This document shows positions 33,197-42,445 of a DNA stretch of 64,000 nt, in pieces. The notes beneath the pieces were generated by a model, which was not told where the DNA came from, did no database searches, and saw only the letters and a list, made by a program, of their open reading frames with translations. Position numbers and translations under genes: made by a program. Position 1 is the stretch's first letter. Every line of letters begins with the position of its first letter. Origin of the DNA: Neptunitalea chrysea (GTDB lineage: Bacteria > Bacteroidota > Bacteroidia > Flavobacteriales > Flavobacteriaceae); NCBI RefSeq assembly GCF_027924145.1, contig NZ_BRVP01000011.1, positions 1-64,000 of the forward strand, in the 5' to 3' direction.

Positions 33197-33382
33197 TGTA
33201 AGGATTTGTTAGATTATAACATATCTTCTAATGTATAAATATTATCATTTCTAGAAGGAACTGTGCCAAGCAGAATATCTAACATTTAGCTATTATTACA
33301 TATTTAGGATATTTGACCAAGTAGCGGATTCTGTTGATTTAGGTTAATTATGAGCTAGTTCATGGTTAGACATGATTGAAAA

Positions 33383-33817
33383 TTATATGTCTCCATTATC
33401 AGCCATACTGTAGTACATGGTTGGATTTATTATTAAATGGTCTAATAACATTATATCAACCAACTGGCATGCAGCCTTTAGATTGTCAGTTATTTTAGTA
33501 TCCTGAGTACTTGGTTTAAGTGCAGTACTAGGATGATTATGAATTAAAATAATGCCACTTGCTACAGCTTTTAAACTTACACTTAGAATGAGTTTTATAT
33601 CTACTATACAACCAGATACTCCACCTTTTGAAAGGTTGTAAATACCTATTACAACATTAGCCCTATTCAATAGAATAACTTTAGCTTCTTCTTGTAGTTC
33701 AATAGTATTTAAATTCCAATGTTGTATGGCTACCTCATAAGCATCTTTGCTTTGAGTTATTTTAACCTTGTCTGTATTTTTATTTGAGTATGTTACCTCT
33801 ATTTCTGATACTTTCAT
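33383..33817 (-). CDS. RadC-like JAB domain protein
   Basis: The 144-residue protein has the JAMM motif in ILIHNHPSTALKPSTQDTKI (HNHPS then D) and the upstream VSGCIVDIKLILSVSLKA found in short RadC-like proteins of Bacteroidetes elements. It is a paralog of the protein at 8451. The N-terminus lacks the helix-hairpin-helix of true RadC. The gene is preceded by two hairpins (33841-33945). Confidence 0.88.
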   Translation of the reverse strand: MKVSEIEVTYSNKNTDKVKITQSKDAYEVAIQHWNLNTIELQEEAKVILLNRANVVIGIYNLSKGGVSGCIVDIKLILSVSLKAVASGIILIHNHPSTALKPSTQDTKITDNLKAACQLVDIMLLDHLIINPTMYYSMADNGDI

Positions 33818-33840
33818 TTTTTGTAGATTTTAAAATAAAA

Positions 33841-33889
33841 ATTCCAGTCTTGGCAGAACACTATATAATGTAATAACCAAAACTGGAAT
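33841..33889. terminator. Hairpin between RadC-like and OB-like genes
   Basis: ATTCCAGT (33841-33848) pairs with ACTGGAAT (33882-33889) and adjacent CTTGG can pair with CCAAA. It lies in the leader of the RadC-like gene. Confidence 0.45.
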
Positions 33890-33890
33890 T

Positions 33891-33945
33891 AAAATGTCCA
33901 GAATCCGTAATGCTATAATATATAACTACGAGAGTTGGACATTTT
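33891..33945. terminator. Stem AAAATGTCCA hairpin, copy 1
   Basis: AAAATGTCCA (33891-33900) pairs perfectly with TGGACATTTT (33936-33945) around a 35-nt loop. It is 19 bp after the stop of the minus-strand gene at 33964. An element with identical stem and loop length is at 38445-38499. Confidence 0.6.
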
Positions 33946-33963
33946 TAACTTTGAACTAAATTA

Positions 33964-34368
33964 TTAAGCCCTAGAAGAGTTACCTGAATTACCATTCATT
34001 TGAGCCATGTGGAAATTATTGTTGAATTGATTACTTCCACCAGATAAATCTTCTACAATATCTGTATTCTCAGAAGGTTGGGAGTAAACCCATCTGTGAG
34101 TTAAAATAATCTCTTCACCAGTTTCCTTAATTACATAAGGATAAGGTTCTACCTCTTGTTTGGTAACTTCTCCTTCCATTTCTGAACCTATAAGGGCTTT
34201 ACAGGTAAACTCATCAAAGGTACATGGGATTGAAGCTTTTTTAGCTGTAGCATAGAATTGATTAGTTTCTTTACTTCTAACCATTTCAAGTCCTCCACTA
34301 ATTTCTAAAACAAAGAATTCTCTACCATCCTCTGCTTGTCTTTTTTGATAATTAATAATTCTAACCAT
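33964..34368 (-). CDS. Small protein, possible OB-fold/SSB-like
   Basis: The 134-residue protein begins MVRIINYQKRQAEDGREFFV, with short beta strands (LEISGGLEMVRS, QFYATAKKASIPCTFDE, MEGEVTKQEVEPYPYVI) compatible with an OB fold. The C-terminal tail is asparagine/glycine-rich (GGSNQFNNNFHMAQMNGN). The size, tail and neighbours suggest an element-encoded SSB-like protein. The family is not certain. Confidence 0.6.
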   Translation of the reverse strand: MVRIINYQKRQAEDGREFFVLEISGGLEMVRSKETNQFYATAKKASIPCTFDEFTCKALIGSEMEGEVTKQEVEPYPYVIKETGEEIILTHRWVYSQPSENTDIVEDLSGGSNQFNNNFHMAQMNGNSGNSSRA

Positions 34369-34380
34369 TAGTATAAAAAT

Positions 34381-34611
34381 TTTGAGTTGAACATTGCCTA
34401 AAAATCATTACATTTACAAGAGTTACAGCTTTTACTCCCAAAAACTTAACCACTTAAAAATTGAAATGTTTACAACTAGGCAGCAAAAAAAGATCTTTTG
34501 CCCGTAAGGGGTGGGGGTAGTTTTTGTGTGCAGAAAGAGGGGGGGGACTTTGTGAGGGTAGGCTGCGTGAGTGTAAAATTGAGTGGTAAAATTTTTTTTA
34601 TTTTTTTATTT
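34381..34611. other. Leader with G-rich tracts
   Basis: The segment holds GGGGTGGGGG at 34508-34517 and a run of eight G at 34539-34546. It also contains a GCAAAA/TTTTGC inverted pair around 34482-34501. A similar G8 run is in element A at 21714. It precedes the nuclease-like gene. Confidence 0.4.
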
Positions 34612-36108
34612 ATGACTGCACAGGCATTTGAAAAAATCATATTTAATGGAGAGGAGTATGATTTAGCAACAGAACCTCTTGAGGATTATCTTAATGATAG
34701 TGCCATTTCTTTTGACTTTTTAAATACTTCTTTATCCCGTGGTTACATAGGAACATGGGAGGTGAAAGAAAACAAACTGTATTTAAAAGATTTAGAAGGA
34801 ACTACTAATAATGAAAAGATAGGAATGGAGTTTTTATTCAACAAGAGTGGAAGTTGTTTTGCCTATTGGTATTCTGGGAGTTTAAAGATTGTTTTTGGTG
34901 ATATGTTATCCTATTCTCACAGAGGTTTTTTTTCAATTTTTGAAAATGAGTATATTTTAGAGGTAGATAAAGGTTTTTTAGTAAAGAAGACAATAATTAA
35001 AAACATTGATAAGGAAAAGAAAATAATTCTTCGTGAAATTGATTACAACTCAATAATAGATGAAAGTTTAAAGGTTTTACGTGATTCTATAATGAATTCT
35101 AACAGCTACCCCTTTATTAAACTACCCCAAAAAATACATAGTTTAGAATGTGGTGTCTTGGAGGATTTAGAACCTCTAAAAGCTCCTGAAAAACCAATTC
35201 TTAAGTCTAAGAATGAAGGATATTTATGGTCTGTTGGTATTTTATTTTTACTTTTTTTATCAATTAAATTAAATTGGATTGAATCTTTTATTTCGGTTTT
35301 ATTTTTTATTGTTGGTTTAATTCTTTCAATTTCACTTATCTATGAGAACTATGGGGCTAAAAGAAAAAGCAAAGAAGAATATAATATTAAAACTGAAAAG
35401 TATAAGCGCGAATTTTTAGAAGTTGAGAGGGAAAATGGTAAAAGGAATAAATTAAGGAACAACCTAAAAACAGAACTGAAAATAAAAGCATACAGAGATT
35501 CATTTTTAAAAGAGTTTTTTTCTAATAAAACATATGAAGGGCTTGTATTTAATTTTGTAAGTGAATTTAAACGTGAAGCTATACGTGGTAGGTTTGATTT
35601 GGGTTTTTATTTAATTCTTCAAAAAATATTCAAGAATAATATTTGTAATGACCTATGTATTGAATTAGATGGCTATTCAGCATATGAATATACACCAGAT
35701 GTTATTTTTAGTAATGATAGAATTTTTTTAGACATTGAAATTGATGAGCCTTACACGCTAGAAGGAAAACCTATTCATTCATTCAATGACCTTAGGGAAT
35801 TGAACAGAAATTCATTTTTTACTGATAAAAATTTTATTGTTATTCGCTTTTCAGAAAATCAAATTGCATTATATCCTATCCAATGTTGCTTTTTTATAGC
35901 TTCTTGCATTTATTATTTCACAAATGACATACAGTATATGCTTGATATAATTAATAATTATAATTTTAATCTGATTCTTGAAAAAGAAGAAAGATGGGAT
36001 GAAGAATTAAGTTTAAAATACGTTAAACAGAATTATAGAAAGAAAACCTTCGATATGAACGAAAGTATTGAAAATTCGATAAAAAATTTGAATAGAATTG
36101 TCTTATAA
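34612..36108 (+). CDS. Membrane-anchored protein with Vsr/DUF559-like nuclease-type domain
   Basis: I chose ATG 34612, since upstream codons cross the G-rich leader. The 498-residue protein has an N-terminal domain with GYIGTWEVKENKLYLKDLEG, two transmembrane helices (about 206-245) with LLFLSIKLN and SVLFFIVGLILSISLIYE, a charged coiled coil (about 250-300) and a C-terminal domain. There, TPDVIFSNDRIFLDIEIDEP (D363, D374, E376, D378) followed by FIVIRFSENQIALYP resembles the IEIDGxxH core and RFxxxx strand of Vsr/DUF559 endonuclease-like proteins. It is the only plus-strand gene in its region and ends at a bidirectional terminator. Defence is an inference. Confidence 0.65.
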   Translation: MTAQAFEKIIFNGEEYDLATEPLEDYLNDSAISFDFLNTSLSRGYIGTWEVKENKLYLKDLEGTTNNEKIGMEFLFNKSGSCFAYWYSGSLKIVFGDMLSYSHRGFFSIFENEYILEVDKGFLVKKTIIKNIDKEKKIILREIDYNSIIDESLKVLRDSIMNSNSYPFIKLPQKIHSLECGVLEDLEPLKAPEKPILKSKNEGYLWSVGILFLLFLSIKLNWIESFISVLFFIVGLILSISLIYENYGAKRKSKEEYNIKTEKYKREFLEVERENGKRNKLRNNLKTELKIKAYRDSFLKEFFSNKTYEGLVFNFVSEFKREAIRGRFDLGFYLILQKIFKNNICNDLCIELDGYSAYEYTPDVIFSNDRIFLDIEIDEPYTLEGKPIHSFNDLRELNRNSFFTDKNFIVIRFSENQIALYPIQCCFFIASCIYYFTNDIQYMLDIINNYNFNLILEKEERWDEELSLKYVKQNYRKKTFDMNESIENSIKNLNRIVL

Positions 36109-36110
36109 TT

Positions 36111-36142
36111 AGCCCAATCAATTAATAAACATTGACTGGGCT
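36111..36142. terminator. Bidirectional terminator between convergent genes
   Basis: AGCCCAATCA (36111-36120) pairs with TGACTGGGCT (36133-36142) with one mismatch. It lies between the plus-strand stop at 36108 and the minus-strand stop at 36148. Confidence 0.75.
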
Positions 36143-36147
36143 TCTTC

Positions 36148-37173
36148 TCAACTCAAAAACCAATGGTAATTATTACTACCATTTAGAGCCTTTAATAAGC
36201 TATTAGAAAAGTTATAAGCGTTGTTACTTCTATCTAAGAAAGTATCAATATAACTGCTCTTATTAGCTTGGGTAAATAAATTATATAACTTCCAGAGATT
36301 AATATCTCCATTTTCAGACTTACAGAAGGAATCATCCTGATAATAATCCCTAGCTACCGTAGATATTTGCCCATCATTTAAGTGCAATTCAGGTATAGCT
36401 ACTTTATCCCTTTTAGGTAAATAATTGTACAACCTAGCTCTACCAATGAGTTGTGCAAATTCATGCTCTGAAAGATAGTGAGAACCTAGTAACCTCATAT
36501 TTTGTATATGCTGTTCTGCCTTATACTGCTGTAGTATCTGTGTGATTTTACTTTTTAGGCTATGGTAGTTATCAGCTTTAAGGTCTCCTGAATAACCATC
36601 TGTAGATACACACAAATTGCAACATACCAAATTCTGAAATCCAATAAAGAACTTAAATTTTTCATAGGTCTTTTTAGAATATAGGTTCTCCTGATTATAG
36701 GCTCTAACTCCACCTATAGCTAATGCAATATCATTTCCATTTATATTGGCTGTAATACTAGGAATACGCATTAAAAATGCCATACGCTCATAGTAGATAG
36801 TCTTTTCATTATCCAAAAGCTCCTTAGCTGATTTATGAATTGCAGAAGGTACTCTACCTTTTATTTGGTGAGATACTCTTACTTCTGGTAATTCAATTTG
36901 CTGATTAGGAAACATACTATAAGCACATTCCTGAGCCACTTCAATATACTCCTGATGAGCCAGAGTCTTTTCATTGTCTTTACTAAATACAGGAATAATA
37001 CAATCCTTTTTTAAATGCGAAAGGCTAACTGATGATGTGTTAGCCTCTATAAATGCTTTTCTTTTATATTTAGTAGTTACATTACTATTCTCCTGTTTAT
37101 TCCCTATTATGGTAGTAGTTTTTACAGGCTTTAAAAACATGCCATTATTAGGCTGTATGATTTGTGTTTCCAT
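36148..37173 (-). CDS. DUF3871 family protein
   Basis: The 341-residue protein contains the DUF3871 pattern: QIELPEVRVSHQIKGRVPSA, YERMAFLMRIPSIT, FKFFIGFQNLVCCNLCVSTD, GYSGDLKADNYHSL and LLGSHYLSEHEFAQLIGRA. Its role is not established; the family is common on Bacteroidetes conjugative and phage-like elements. The start overlaps the end of the ATPase gene by 26 bp, indicating tight coupling with it. Confidence 0.85.
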   Translation of the reverse strand: METQIIQPNNGMFLKPVKTTTIIGNKQENSNVTTKYKRKAFIEANTSSVSLSHLKKDCIIPVFSKDNEKTLAHQEYIEVAQECAYSMFPNQQIELPEVRVSHQIKGRVPSAIHKSAKELLDNEKTIYYERMAFLMRIPSITANINGNDIALAIGGVRAYNQENLYSKKTYEKFKFFIGFQNLVCCNLCVSTDGYSGDLKADNYHSLKSKITQILQQYKAEQHIQNMRLLGSHYLSEHEFAQLIGRARLYNYLPKRDKVAIPELHLNDGQISTVARDYYQDDSFCKSENGDINLWKLYNLFTQANKSSYIDTFLDRSNNAYNFSNSLLKALNGSNNYHWFLS

Positions 37174-38014
37174 GATGTAAGTTTTGTTGGTTTAACATAA
37201 ATTGATTTGAAATAATTGTGTCCTTCTGAACCCTGAAATCATTCTCTAAAAGCTCTTTCCAGTTACTATAGTGTACATATAGCTGTTTGAGTAGTTCCAA
37301 GTCCATACAAGCCTTAATTTTACTTCTAGCTTCTTGGAGATTGGTTCCTGAATTACACCATTCTAAAATCTTCTGACCTGTAGAAGTATTAATGATAAAC
37401 TCCGGTTTATTCATAAATAGCCCTGTTCTGTCTTTGGAACATAGTGTAAAGTGTTTAATGTCTATTTCAAACACTATGGTAAATTCATAATCTACTCCAT
37501 CTTTTTGTACAGCTTTTAAGCCCACTTTTTCAGGTACGTACTTACCATCTTTCTGTTGTAGTACATAGTCCTGTTTAGTTCTCATAGTAACTATCACATG
37601 AGCATCTGCCTGAAGTATTTTATTCATAAGGGATTTATGTAAGGGCATTACTTTACTCCAATTTGTAAATGAATTACCTGAAAGCTGAGAATGATAATCT
37701 ATTAAATAGTCCCAAGCATGAGAAATACTGTCAAGTATAATAACATTCATATCTGCTCTAAGGCATATATCAATAGCTTTAATATACTTTTCAGGTGTAA
37801 ATGGTGATTCTAAAGTGAGTACATTGTAATTACCTAAATGGGCATATAAATCTGCTGAACCATTTTCAGTATCTACAATAGCAACTTTAGTAAGGTCTTT
37901 GTTTGTAAGTCCTTGTGCTAAGAGTAAACTGGAATATGTTTTACCACTTCCAGCACTACCTTGAATTGCTAATTTAATTTTAGCTTTCTTGCGTTCTGAT
38001 TGTCTTAATTGCAT
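37148..38014 (-). CDS. RecA-like AAA ATPase (AAA_24 type)
   Basis: The 288-residue protein has a Walker A GSAGSGKTYSS near residue 18, TENGSADLYAHLGN after strand two, and a Walker B-like NVIILDSISHAWDY. This arrangement matches the AAA_24/Sak4-like single-strand annealing or RecA-related ATPases of phages and mobile elements. It lies before DUF3871 and downstream of the long gap after the helicase gene. It probably acts in recombination or replication of element DNA. Confidence 0.85.
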   Translation of the reverse strand: MQLRQSERKKAKIKLAIQGSAGSGKTYSSLLLAQGLTNKDLTKVAIVDTENGSADLYAHLGNYNVLTLESPFTPEKYIKAIDICLRADMNVIILDSISHAWDYLIDYHSQLSGNSFTNWSKVMPLHKSLMNKILQADAHVIVTMRTKQDYVLQQKDGKYVPEKVGLKAVQKDGVDYEFTIVFEIDIKHFTLCSKDRTGLFMNKPEFIINTSTGQKILEWCNSGTNLQEARSKIKACMDLELLKQLYVHYSNWKELLENDFRVQKDTIISNQFMLNQQNLHHGNTNHTA

Positions 38015-38503
38015 GGTAAATTAAGTTTTTAATTATGTGAAAAAGGTGAAAATTTTATAAGGAAATAAGCATTTGGCTATATGCTTTTATTTTGTGTAAA
38101 CTCATGATTTTGTTGGGCTAAAACTTGATAATGTCATAAAAATTTAGTAGCTTTGTGCTATCAAAAGATAACTCCAAAACTACTACTAAAAGTAGTCCTC
38201 GTCCAGAGCTCCTGCGTTGTCAAATCAAAGATTTTTAAGGTGGGGGAGATTTTAAAAGAACCCCCTATACGCATTTCTAGAATTGGAAATCCACGAATGC
38301 ATTTAATTTCCTAGAAGGAACAATGAGGTTTTTAACCATGTATAAATGGGAATCACTTCTTCTAGTTGATATAAATATTCTGAATTTAAAATATGTAGAT
38401 TGAAAAAGTTTCTTTTAGCCAAGTAAAAGATGATTTAAGATTTAAAAATGTCCATTATTCGTATCCAAATATTATTATTTCACGAGAAATGGACATTTTT
38501 AAT
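38015..38503. other. 489-bp gene-free region with hairpins
   Basis: No gene is visible. It contains a GGGGG/CCCCC hairpin at 38242-38265, an irregular inverted repeat around 38270-38300 and a structured element at 38445-38499. A transfer origin or replication site could lie here, but nothing decides it. Confidence 0.4.
38445..38499. terminator. Stem AAAATGTCCA hairpin, copy 2
   Basis: AAAATGTCCA (38445-38454) and TGGACATTTT (38490-38499) flank a 35-nt loop, exactly as in copy 1 at 33891. CGTA and ACGAGA blocks are conserved in both loops and can pair as CGT/ACG. It is 5 bp downstream of the helicase gene stop. Confidence 0.65.
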
Positions 38504-41029
38504 TTATATGTTTAAACCTAAATTAGCTATTTTAGGTTCAAACATCTTATCTAATTGAACTTCATTATATGACTGAGGAGATATTAAATCTATAGCTAAA
38601 TATTTATGAGGGACTAAGGGGATGCTTATAATTGGTTTTATATTTCTTCTACTACCATATAAGGTAATTTTCGGGTCATTTGCACCTGTGTTTTCAATTT
38701 CAAGAAAATCTTCTACTAAGATTGAATAGAAGGTTTTTAGTTTAGCATTAAAAGATTTATTAGCAAATCGTCTTTTGAACTCAAATACATTATTAGATAA
38801 TAGTGTGTCTGATTCTTGTAGTTCTAATAATTTCCTGAAAATGGATTTGTCCCTTTCATCATAGAACTCATTCCATAATGTTGTAGGAGTACAGAAATAA
38901 TGATCTTCACCCCATTGATGTTCATGTAATGAATTGATTAGTTTTTTTCTGAAATAGTTTAGTATTTGATATAGTTCAATTCTTTTTTTATGAGATTCGT
39001 TTTCAGCATTATCAAGATGAACATTTTCTGTGTGGCTAATACAGTCTAAGAAGTAGTTTCTTCTATTATAGTCAATATCATTAGAAGGTTGTCCTTTTTT
39101 AATCCACATTTTGAATGTGAATGCCAAAAGTTGAATTTCAAATTTCTTAGCAATAGAAGAGCCTTGCTTAATGTTTTTTAAAGAACCATCTAGTTTTTTT
39201 AATTTTAGCTGAAAGTCTTCAAATAAAGCTTTTCTAACATCAGAATAAAATAGATTAAAATTGCCAAATTGTAACCATGTATTGTAGTGGTCTATACCAA
39301 AAAAGTAATTATAAGCACCTCTTATTACTAATTGGTAGTCTTCTTCGTGTATAAGGATTATAGGCTTGAATTTTATCTCTTTGAGAGTACAATTAATGAA
39401 TTGATTAGCTAAAGCTGCATAAGTGATATACGCACTTATATCTTCTCCAAAGATTGGGTATTCATTTGCTAAATAATCTTCACCCACTTCTAGCTTGAAC
39501 TGGTCATATGTGGGGTATGATAAAATAGGTAATTCGCTTCTTGAACTACTTTCCACAAGATTAATTTCTCTAATAACATTTCTTTTGAGCTTATTTTCAT
39601 AAAACTCTCGCATGAAATAATCCTGTCTGTTTAACTTAATGTAAGTTACTGGTTTTTCTGTCTCCTCATGGTAAGTTATTTGATCATAGTAATTGATGAA
39701 TTTCTCTTTTTGAGAATTCGTCATATTAGTGTATTCAAGAGAGTTATATTCAAATTTATCAGGTTTAGGTAGTACAATATGTATTTCACCTTTATTTCTT
39801 TGTCTCGCGAGGGCTTGAATAACAGAATTTATTCCACCAGAAAATATACCATAGGTATTTTTAAACCATAATCTAGCAGACCTAGGAGGCATAACTATAA
39901 CAAATGCATGGTTTTCTTTTTTAATACTTACACCAGTTTTAAAATTTGTACCCACATTGCACATGGTATTATCATACTGGTTTTTTGGAGCTTCATTACC
40001 AACTCTTTGATTGGTAATTAAATCAGAAGTACAATCTTTAACCTCTCCATATGTAGCTAGAAGTAACTTACCAATTTCTTCTTTGGGGTTAATGATGCTT
40101 TTTGATAGAGCTTTAGAATAACAGAGTATATCTATTTTTTTACCTTCTCCAACTAAGCTTTTAATTAAATCTTTTATTTCAGGAGTATTTGTACTAAAGC
40201 TATAAGATGAAGAATAGTGTAGATAAAGTGAACTTTGCTTTTCAAGAAATCTCTTTCTTTCAGATTCAATGATTTTAATTTTGAAATCAGTTAATTCGGC
40301 TAGATACTCTATTACAACTTTAGAAGCTTCATTGTAGGTTGCACTGAGTATGAAATTCTTATGAATAACATTTTTCCATTTCCATAGGTTAAATATGTAC
40401 TGCTGTTTAAAGTTGTGGTATGAATCATGAATTTCATCATAAATAAAAACTACCTTTATTTTTCTTAATTCACAATACCTGTCTAATCTATCAAGGTATT
40501 CTCTTTTTATATCTGAATTTTTAAAACCATCTTCCCCAGGGTTTCCTAGAAGGGTATTTACAGTTACAACCTGAACAGGTTTTCCTATATAATTAATATC
40601 ATTATCTCTTCCAAGATTTTCATAATTGTAAACATCTTCTTCTGGTATACCAGTATTTATTATATCATTACAATATTGCTTAACAAGACTTACAAATGGT
40701 GATGCTACAATAATTAAGTAATCTTCTTGTGCTTCATAATACCTCTTTATGGTTTGTATAATAGCATAAGATTTTCCTTGTCCTACTGCTGCATTAACTA
40801 CTACGGTGTTCTTATAATTTATATCTATAGAGTTTTGAAAAGTGTCATTTATATAACCTTCATTATCAGGTGATATTTTAATTTTTTTTCCATTATTTTC
40901 AATAGTGTAAATGTTTCTTTCAACTCTTTCACCATTAGGGGAGAATACATATTGAAAGTCTTCCGGATTTATTTCTTTAAACTCAATAGGATAATTTTGG
41001 AAGAGTTCTGATTCTATGTGTTTATTCAT
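38504..41029 (-). CDS. Superfamily 2 DEAD/DEAH-type helicase
   Basis: The 841-residue protein has helicase motifs: Walker A AAVGQGKSYAII, Ia-like VASPFVSLVKQYC, II in VVFIYDEIHDSYHN (DEIH), III in FILSATYNEAS, and VI in VIQALARQRNKGEIHIVLP. A long C-terminal region of unknown function follows (about 450-841). Such large helicases accompany integrases in Bacteroidetes elements and may replicate or process element DNA. It is preceded by a 41-bp gap with a hairpin after the integrase gene. Confidence 0.85.
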   Translation of the reverse strand: MNKHIESELFQNYPIEFKEINPEDFQYVFSPNGERVERNIYTIENNGKKIKISPDNEGYINDTFQNSIDINYKNTVVVNAAVGQGKSYAIIQTIKRYYEAQEDYLIIVASPFVSLVKQYCNDIINTGIPEEDVYNYENLGRDNDINYIGKPVQVVTVNTLLGNPGEDGFKNSDIKREYLDRLDRYCELRKIKVVFIYDEIHDSYHNFKQQYIFNLWKWKNVIHKNFILSATYNEASKVVIEYLAELTDFKIKIIESERKRFLEKQSSLYLHYSSSYSFSTNTPEIKDLIKSLVGEGKKIDILCYSKALSKSIINPKEEIGKLLLATYGEVKDCTSDLITNQRVGNEAPKNQYDNTMCNVGTNFKTGVSIKKENHAFVIVMPPRSARLWFKNTYGIFSGGINSVIQALARQRNKGEIHIVLPKPDKFEYNSLEYTNMTNSQKEKFINYYDQITYHEETEKPVTYIKLNRQDYFMREFYENKLKRNVIREINLVESSSRSELPILSYPTYDQFKLEVGEDYLANEYPIFGEDISAYITYAALANQFINCTLKEIKFKPIILIHEEDYQLVIRGAYNYFFGIDHYNTWLQFGNFNLFYSDVRKALFEDFQLKLKKLDGSLKNIKQGSSIAKKFEIQLLAFTFKMWIKKGQPSNDIDYNRRNYFLDCISHTENVHLDNAENESHKKRIELYQILNYFRKKLINSLHEHQWGEDHYFCTPTTLWNEFYDERDKSIFRKLLELQESDTLLSNNVFEFKRRFANKSFNAKLKTFYSILVEDFLEIENTGANDPKITLYGSRRNIKPIISIPLVPHKYLAIDLISPQSYNEVQLDKMFEPKIANLGLNI

Positions 41030-41034
41030 AATAA

Positions 41035-41071
41035 TTAAGCTGTACTGTAAATTTAATACAGCACAGCTTAA
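41035..41071 (-). terminator. Terminator of integrase gene
   Basis: TTAAGCTGT (41035-41043) pairs with ACAGCTTAA (41063-41071) and an inner ACTGTA/TACAG pairing extends the stem. It lies 5 bp after the integrase stop. Confidence 0.6.
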
Positions 41072-41075
41072 AACT

Positions 41076-42302
41076 CTAGCTTTTTTCTAATTTATTAGAT
41101 AGCTTCATAATATGCTCACTAACCTTACTCTGTACTACTTTGGCATAATGACCTTGCGTAATTTTGATACTTGAATGACCTAGAAGTTCAGATACTATTT
41201 CTATAGGCACATCATTGTAGAGTAGGATAGTTGTAGCAAATGTCTTTCTAGCCATGTGATGTGTAAGCCTTTTTTTAATGCCTACTATGTCAGCTATTTC
41301 CTTTAGGTAAGAATTGAACTTCTGATTACTTATGGTTGGTAATAATTTTACAGCTTCAGAAGAATTAACCATGTTGTATTTGTCAAGAATTTCAATAGCC
41401 TTAGGAAGTAGTGGTATATTAACTTTGGATTTGGTTTTTTGTCTGTACATCTCTATCCACTTTTGCTTGTCAAATCCTATGGTTATGTGTTGAGTAGATA
41501 GGTTATTCATTTCAGCATAGGCTAATCCTGTATAACAGCAGAAAATGTACATATCAGCTACTTGCTGTAGTCTTTTCTGCTTGAAATTGTATTGCTCAAT
41601 TTTATTTAGTTCTATACGGGTTAAATAAGAGATACGCTTTTCATATTTTTTTGGAGTATATAAGATAAAAGGGTCTCTTGCAATATAGCCTTCTGCAAGA
41701 GCTAGCTTGATTACCTTTCTTAACCTTTGGATGCTTTTATTAATAGTAATCTGTTTATGCCCTTTTTCAGATTTCAAATAATAATCAAAATCCTGTATAA
41801 AGGTTAACTTAATAGTTTCCAAAATCATGTCATTTTTCTCATACTTATGTTTAATAAAGTTAGCTATGTGCATTTTAACCTCCTTAAATTTTACATAAGT
41901 AGATTTGGTATACTCTATACCAATGAGTTTTTCCATTCGGGTGTTATGTAATTCAAACACTTCTAGAAGAGACTTTGTAGTTTTTGTTGTCTTACCTGTA
42001 TATTTCAGGTATACATCTTCAACATCAAATATGGATTCATTGACTTCTAAAAATAAGAAAGCCTGATTAATTTTATTTTTAATCAGGCTAATTTGAGTGT
42101 TGAGAGTGTCATTTTCCTCATTAGAAGGAATTGCTTTTTGCTTTTTACTATTCCAGTAATCTGGATTAATAAATAGTCCTGCTGAAAATGTCTTTCTTTT
42201 TCCACTATAAGTAATTCTACATCTTAGTGGAGCTATTCCTTTTTTTGTATTCTGATTGGATTTGTCAGTTATAAATAATATATTTAATTTGTTGTTTTTC
42301 AT
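41076..42302 (-). CDS. Tyrosine recombinase/integrase of element B
   Basis: The 408-residue protein has an N-terminal arm-binding region, a SAM-like core domain (about 100-200) and a catalytic domain. Visible motifs are FCCYTGLAYAEMNNL (in the position of Arg I, but with Ala in place of Arg), HHMARKTFATTILLYND (HxxR) and ELLGHSSIKITQGHYAKVV (third His and tyrosine). The missing Arg I is also reported in some Bacteroidetes integrases (the CTnDOT group) and may be replaced by another residue. It lies 176 bp from the tRNA gene and points into element B. Confidence 0.93.
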   Translation of the reverse strand: MKNNKLNILFITDKSNQNTKKGIAPLRCRITYSGKRKTFSAGLFINPDYWNSKKQKAIPSNEENDTLNTQISLIKNKINQAFLFLEVNESIFDVEDVYLKYTGKTTKTTKSLLEVFELHNTRMEKLIGIEYTKSTYVKFKEVKMHIANFIKHKYEKNDMILETIKLTFIQDFDYYLKSEKGHKQITINKSIQRLRKVIKLALAEGYIARDPFILYTPKKYEKRISYLTRIELNKIEQYNFKQKRLQQVADMYIFCCYTGLAYAEMNNLSTQHITIGFDKQKWIEMYRQKTKSKVNIPLLPKAIEILDKYNMVNSSEAVKLLPTISNQKFNSYLKEIADIVGIKKRLTHHMARKTFATTILLYNDVPIEIVSELLGHSSIKITQGHYAKVVQSKVSEHIMKLSNKLEKS

Positions 42303-42320
42303 AGTTTTAAGGATTTAGAA

Positions 42321-42367
42321 GGGTAAGCCTTTTTTGAAATTGGGTAAGCCGAATTTTAAGCCTTTTA
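42321..42367. repeat. Right arm-type repeats of element B
   Basis: GGGTAAGCC occurs at 42321-42329 and 42342-42350, 21 bp apart, followed by GCCGAATTTTAAGCCTTTTA (42348-42367). The latter resembles the site at 29873. They lie upstream of the integrase start, between it and the tRNA. Confidence 0.5.
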
Positions 42368-42445
42368 TAGGCTGAGAAGAGGAATTAAATGCATATAGCT
42401 AAAAACAGTAAAGTACTGTAAACCCTGAATTTACCACATAAAAAA

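Noticed and set aside
33322-33332. GTAGCGGA resembling the tRNA att core inside element B
   Set aside because: Only eight bases resemble the core and no tRNA continuation, arm sites or terminator accompany it.
34498-34611. Longer N-terminus of the nuclease-like protein from an upstream codon
   Set aside because: The extra residues come from a G-rich, low-complexity leader; the ATG at 34612 begins the domain-like sequence.
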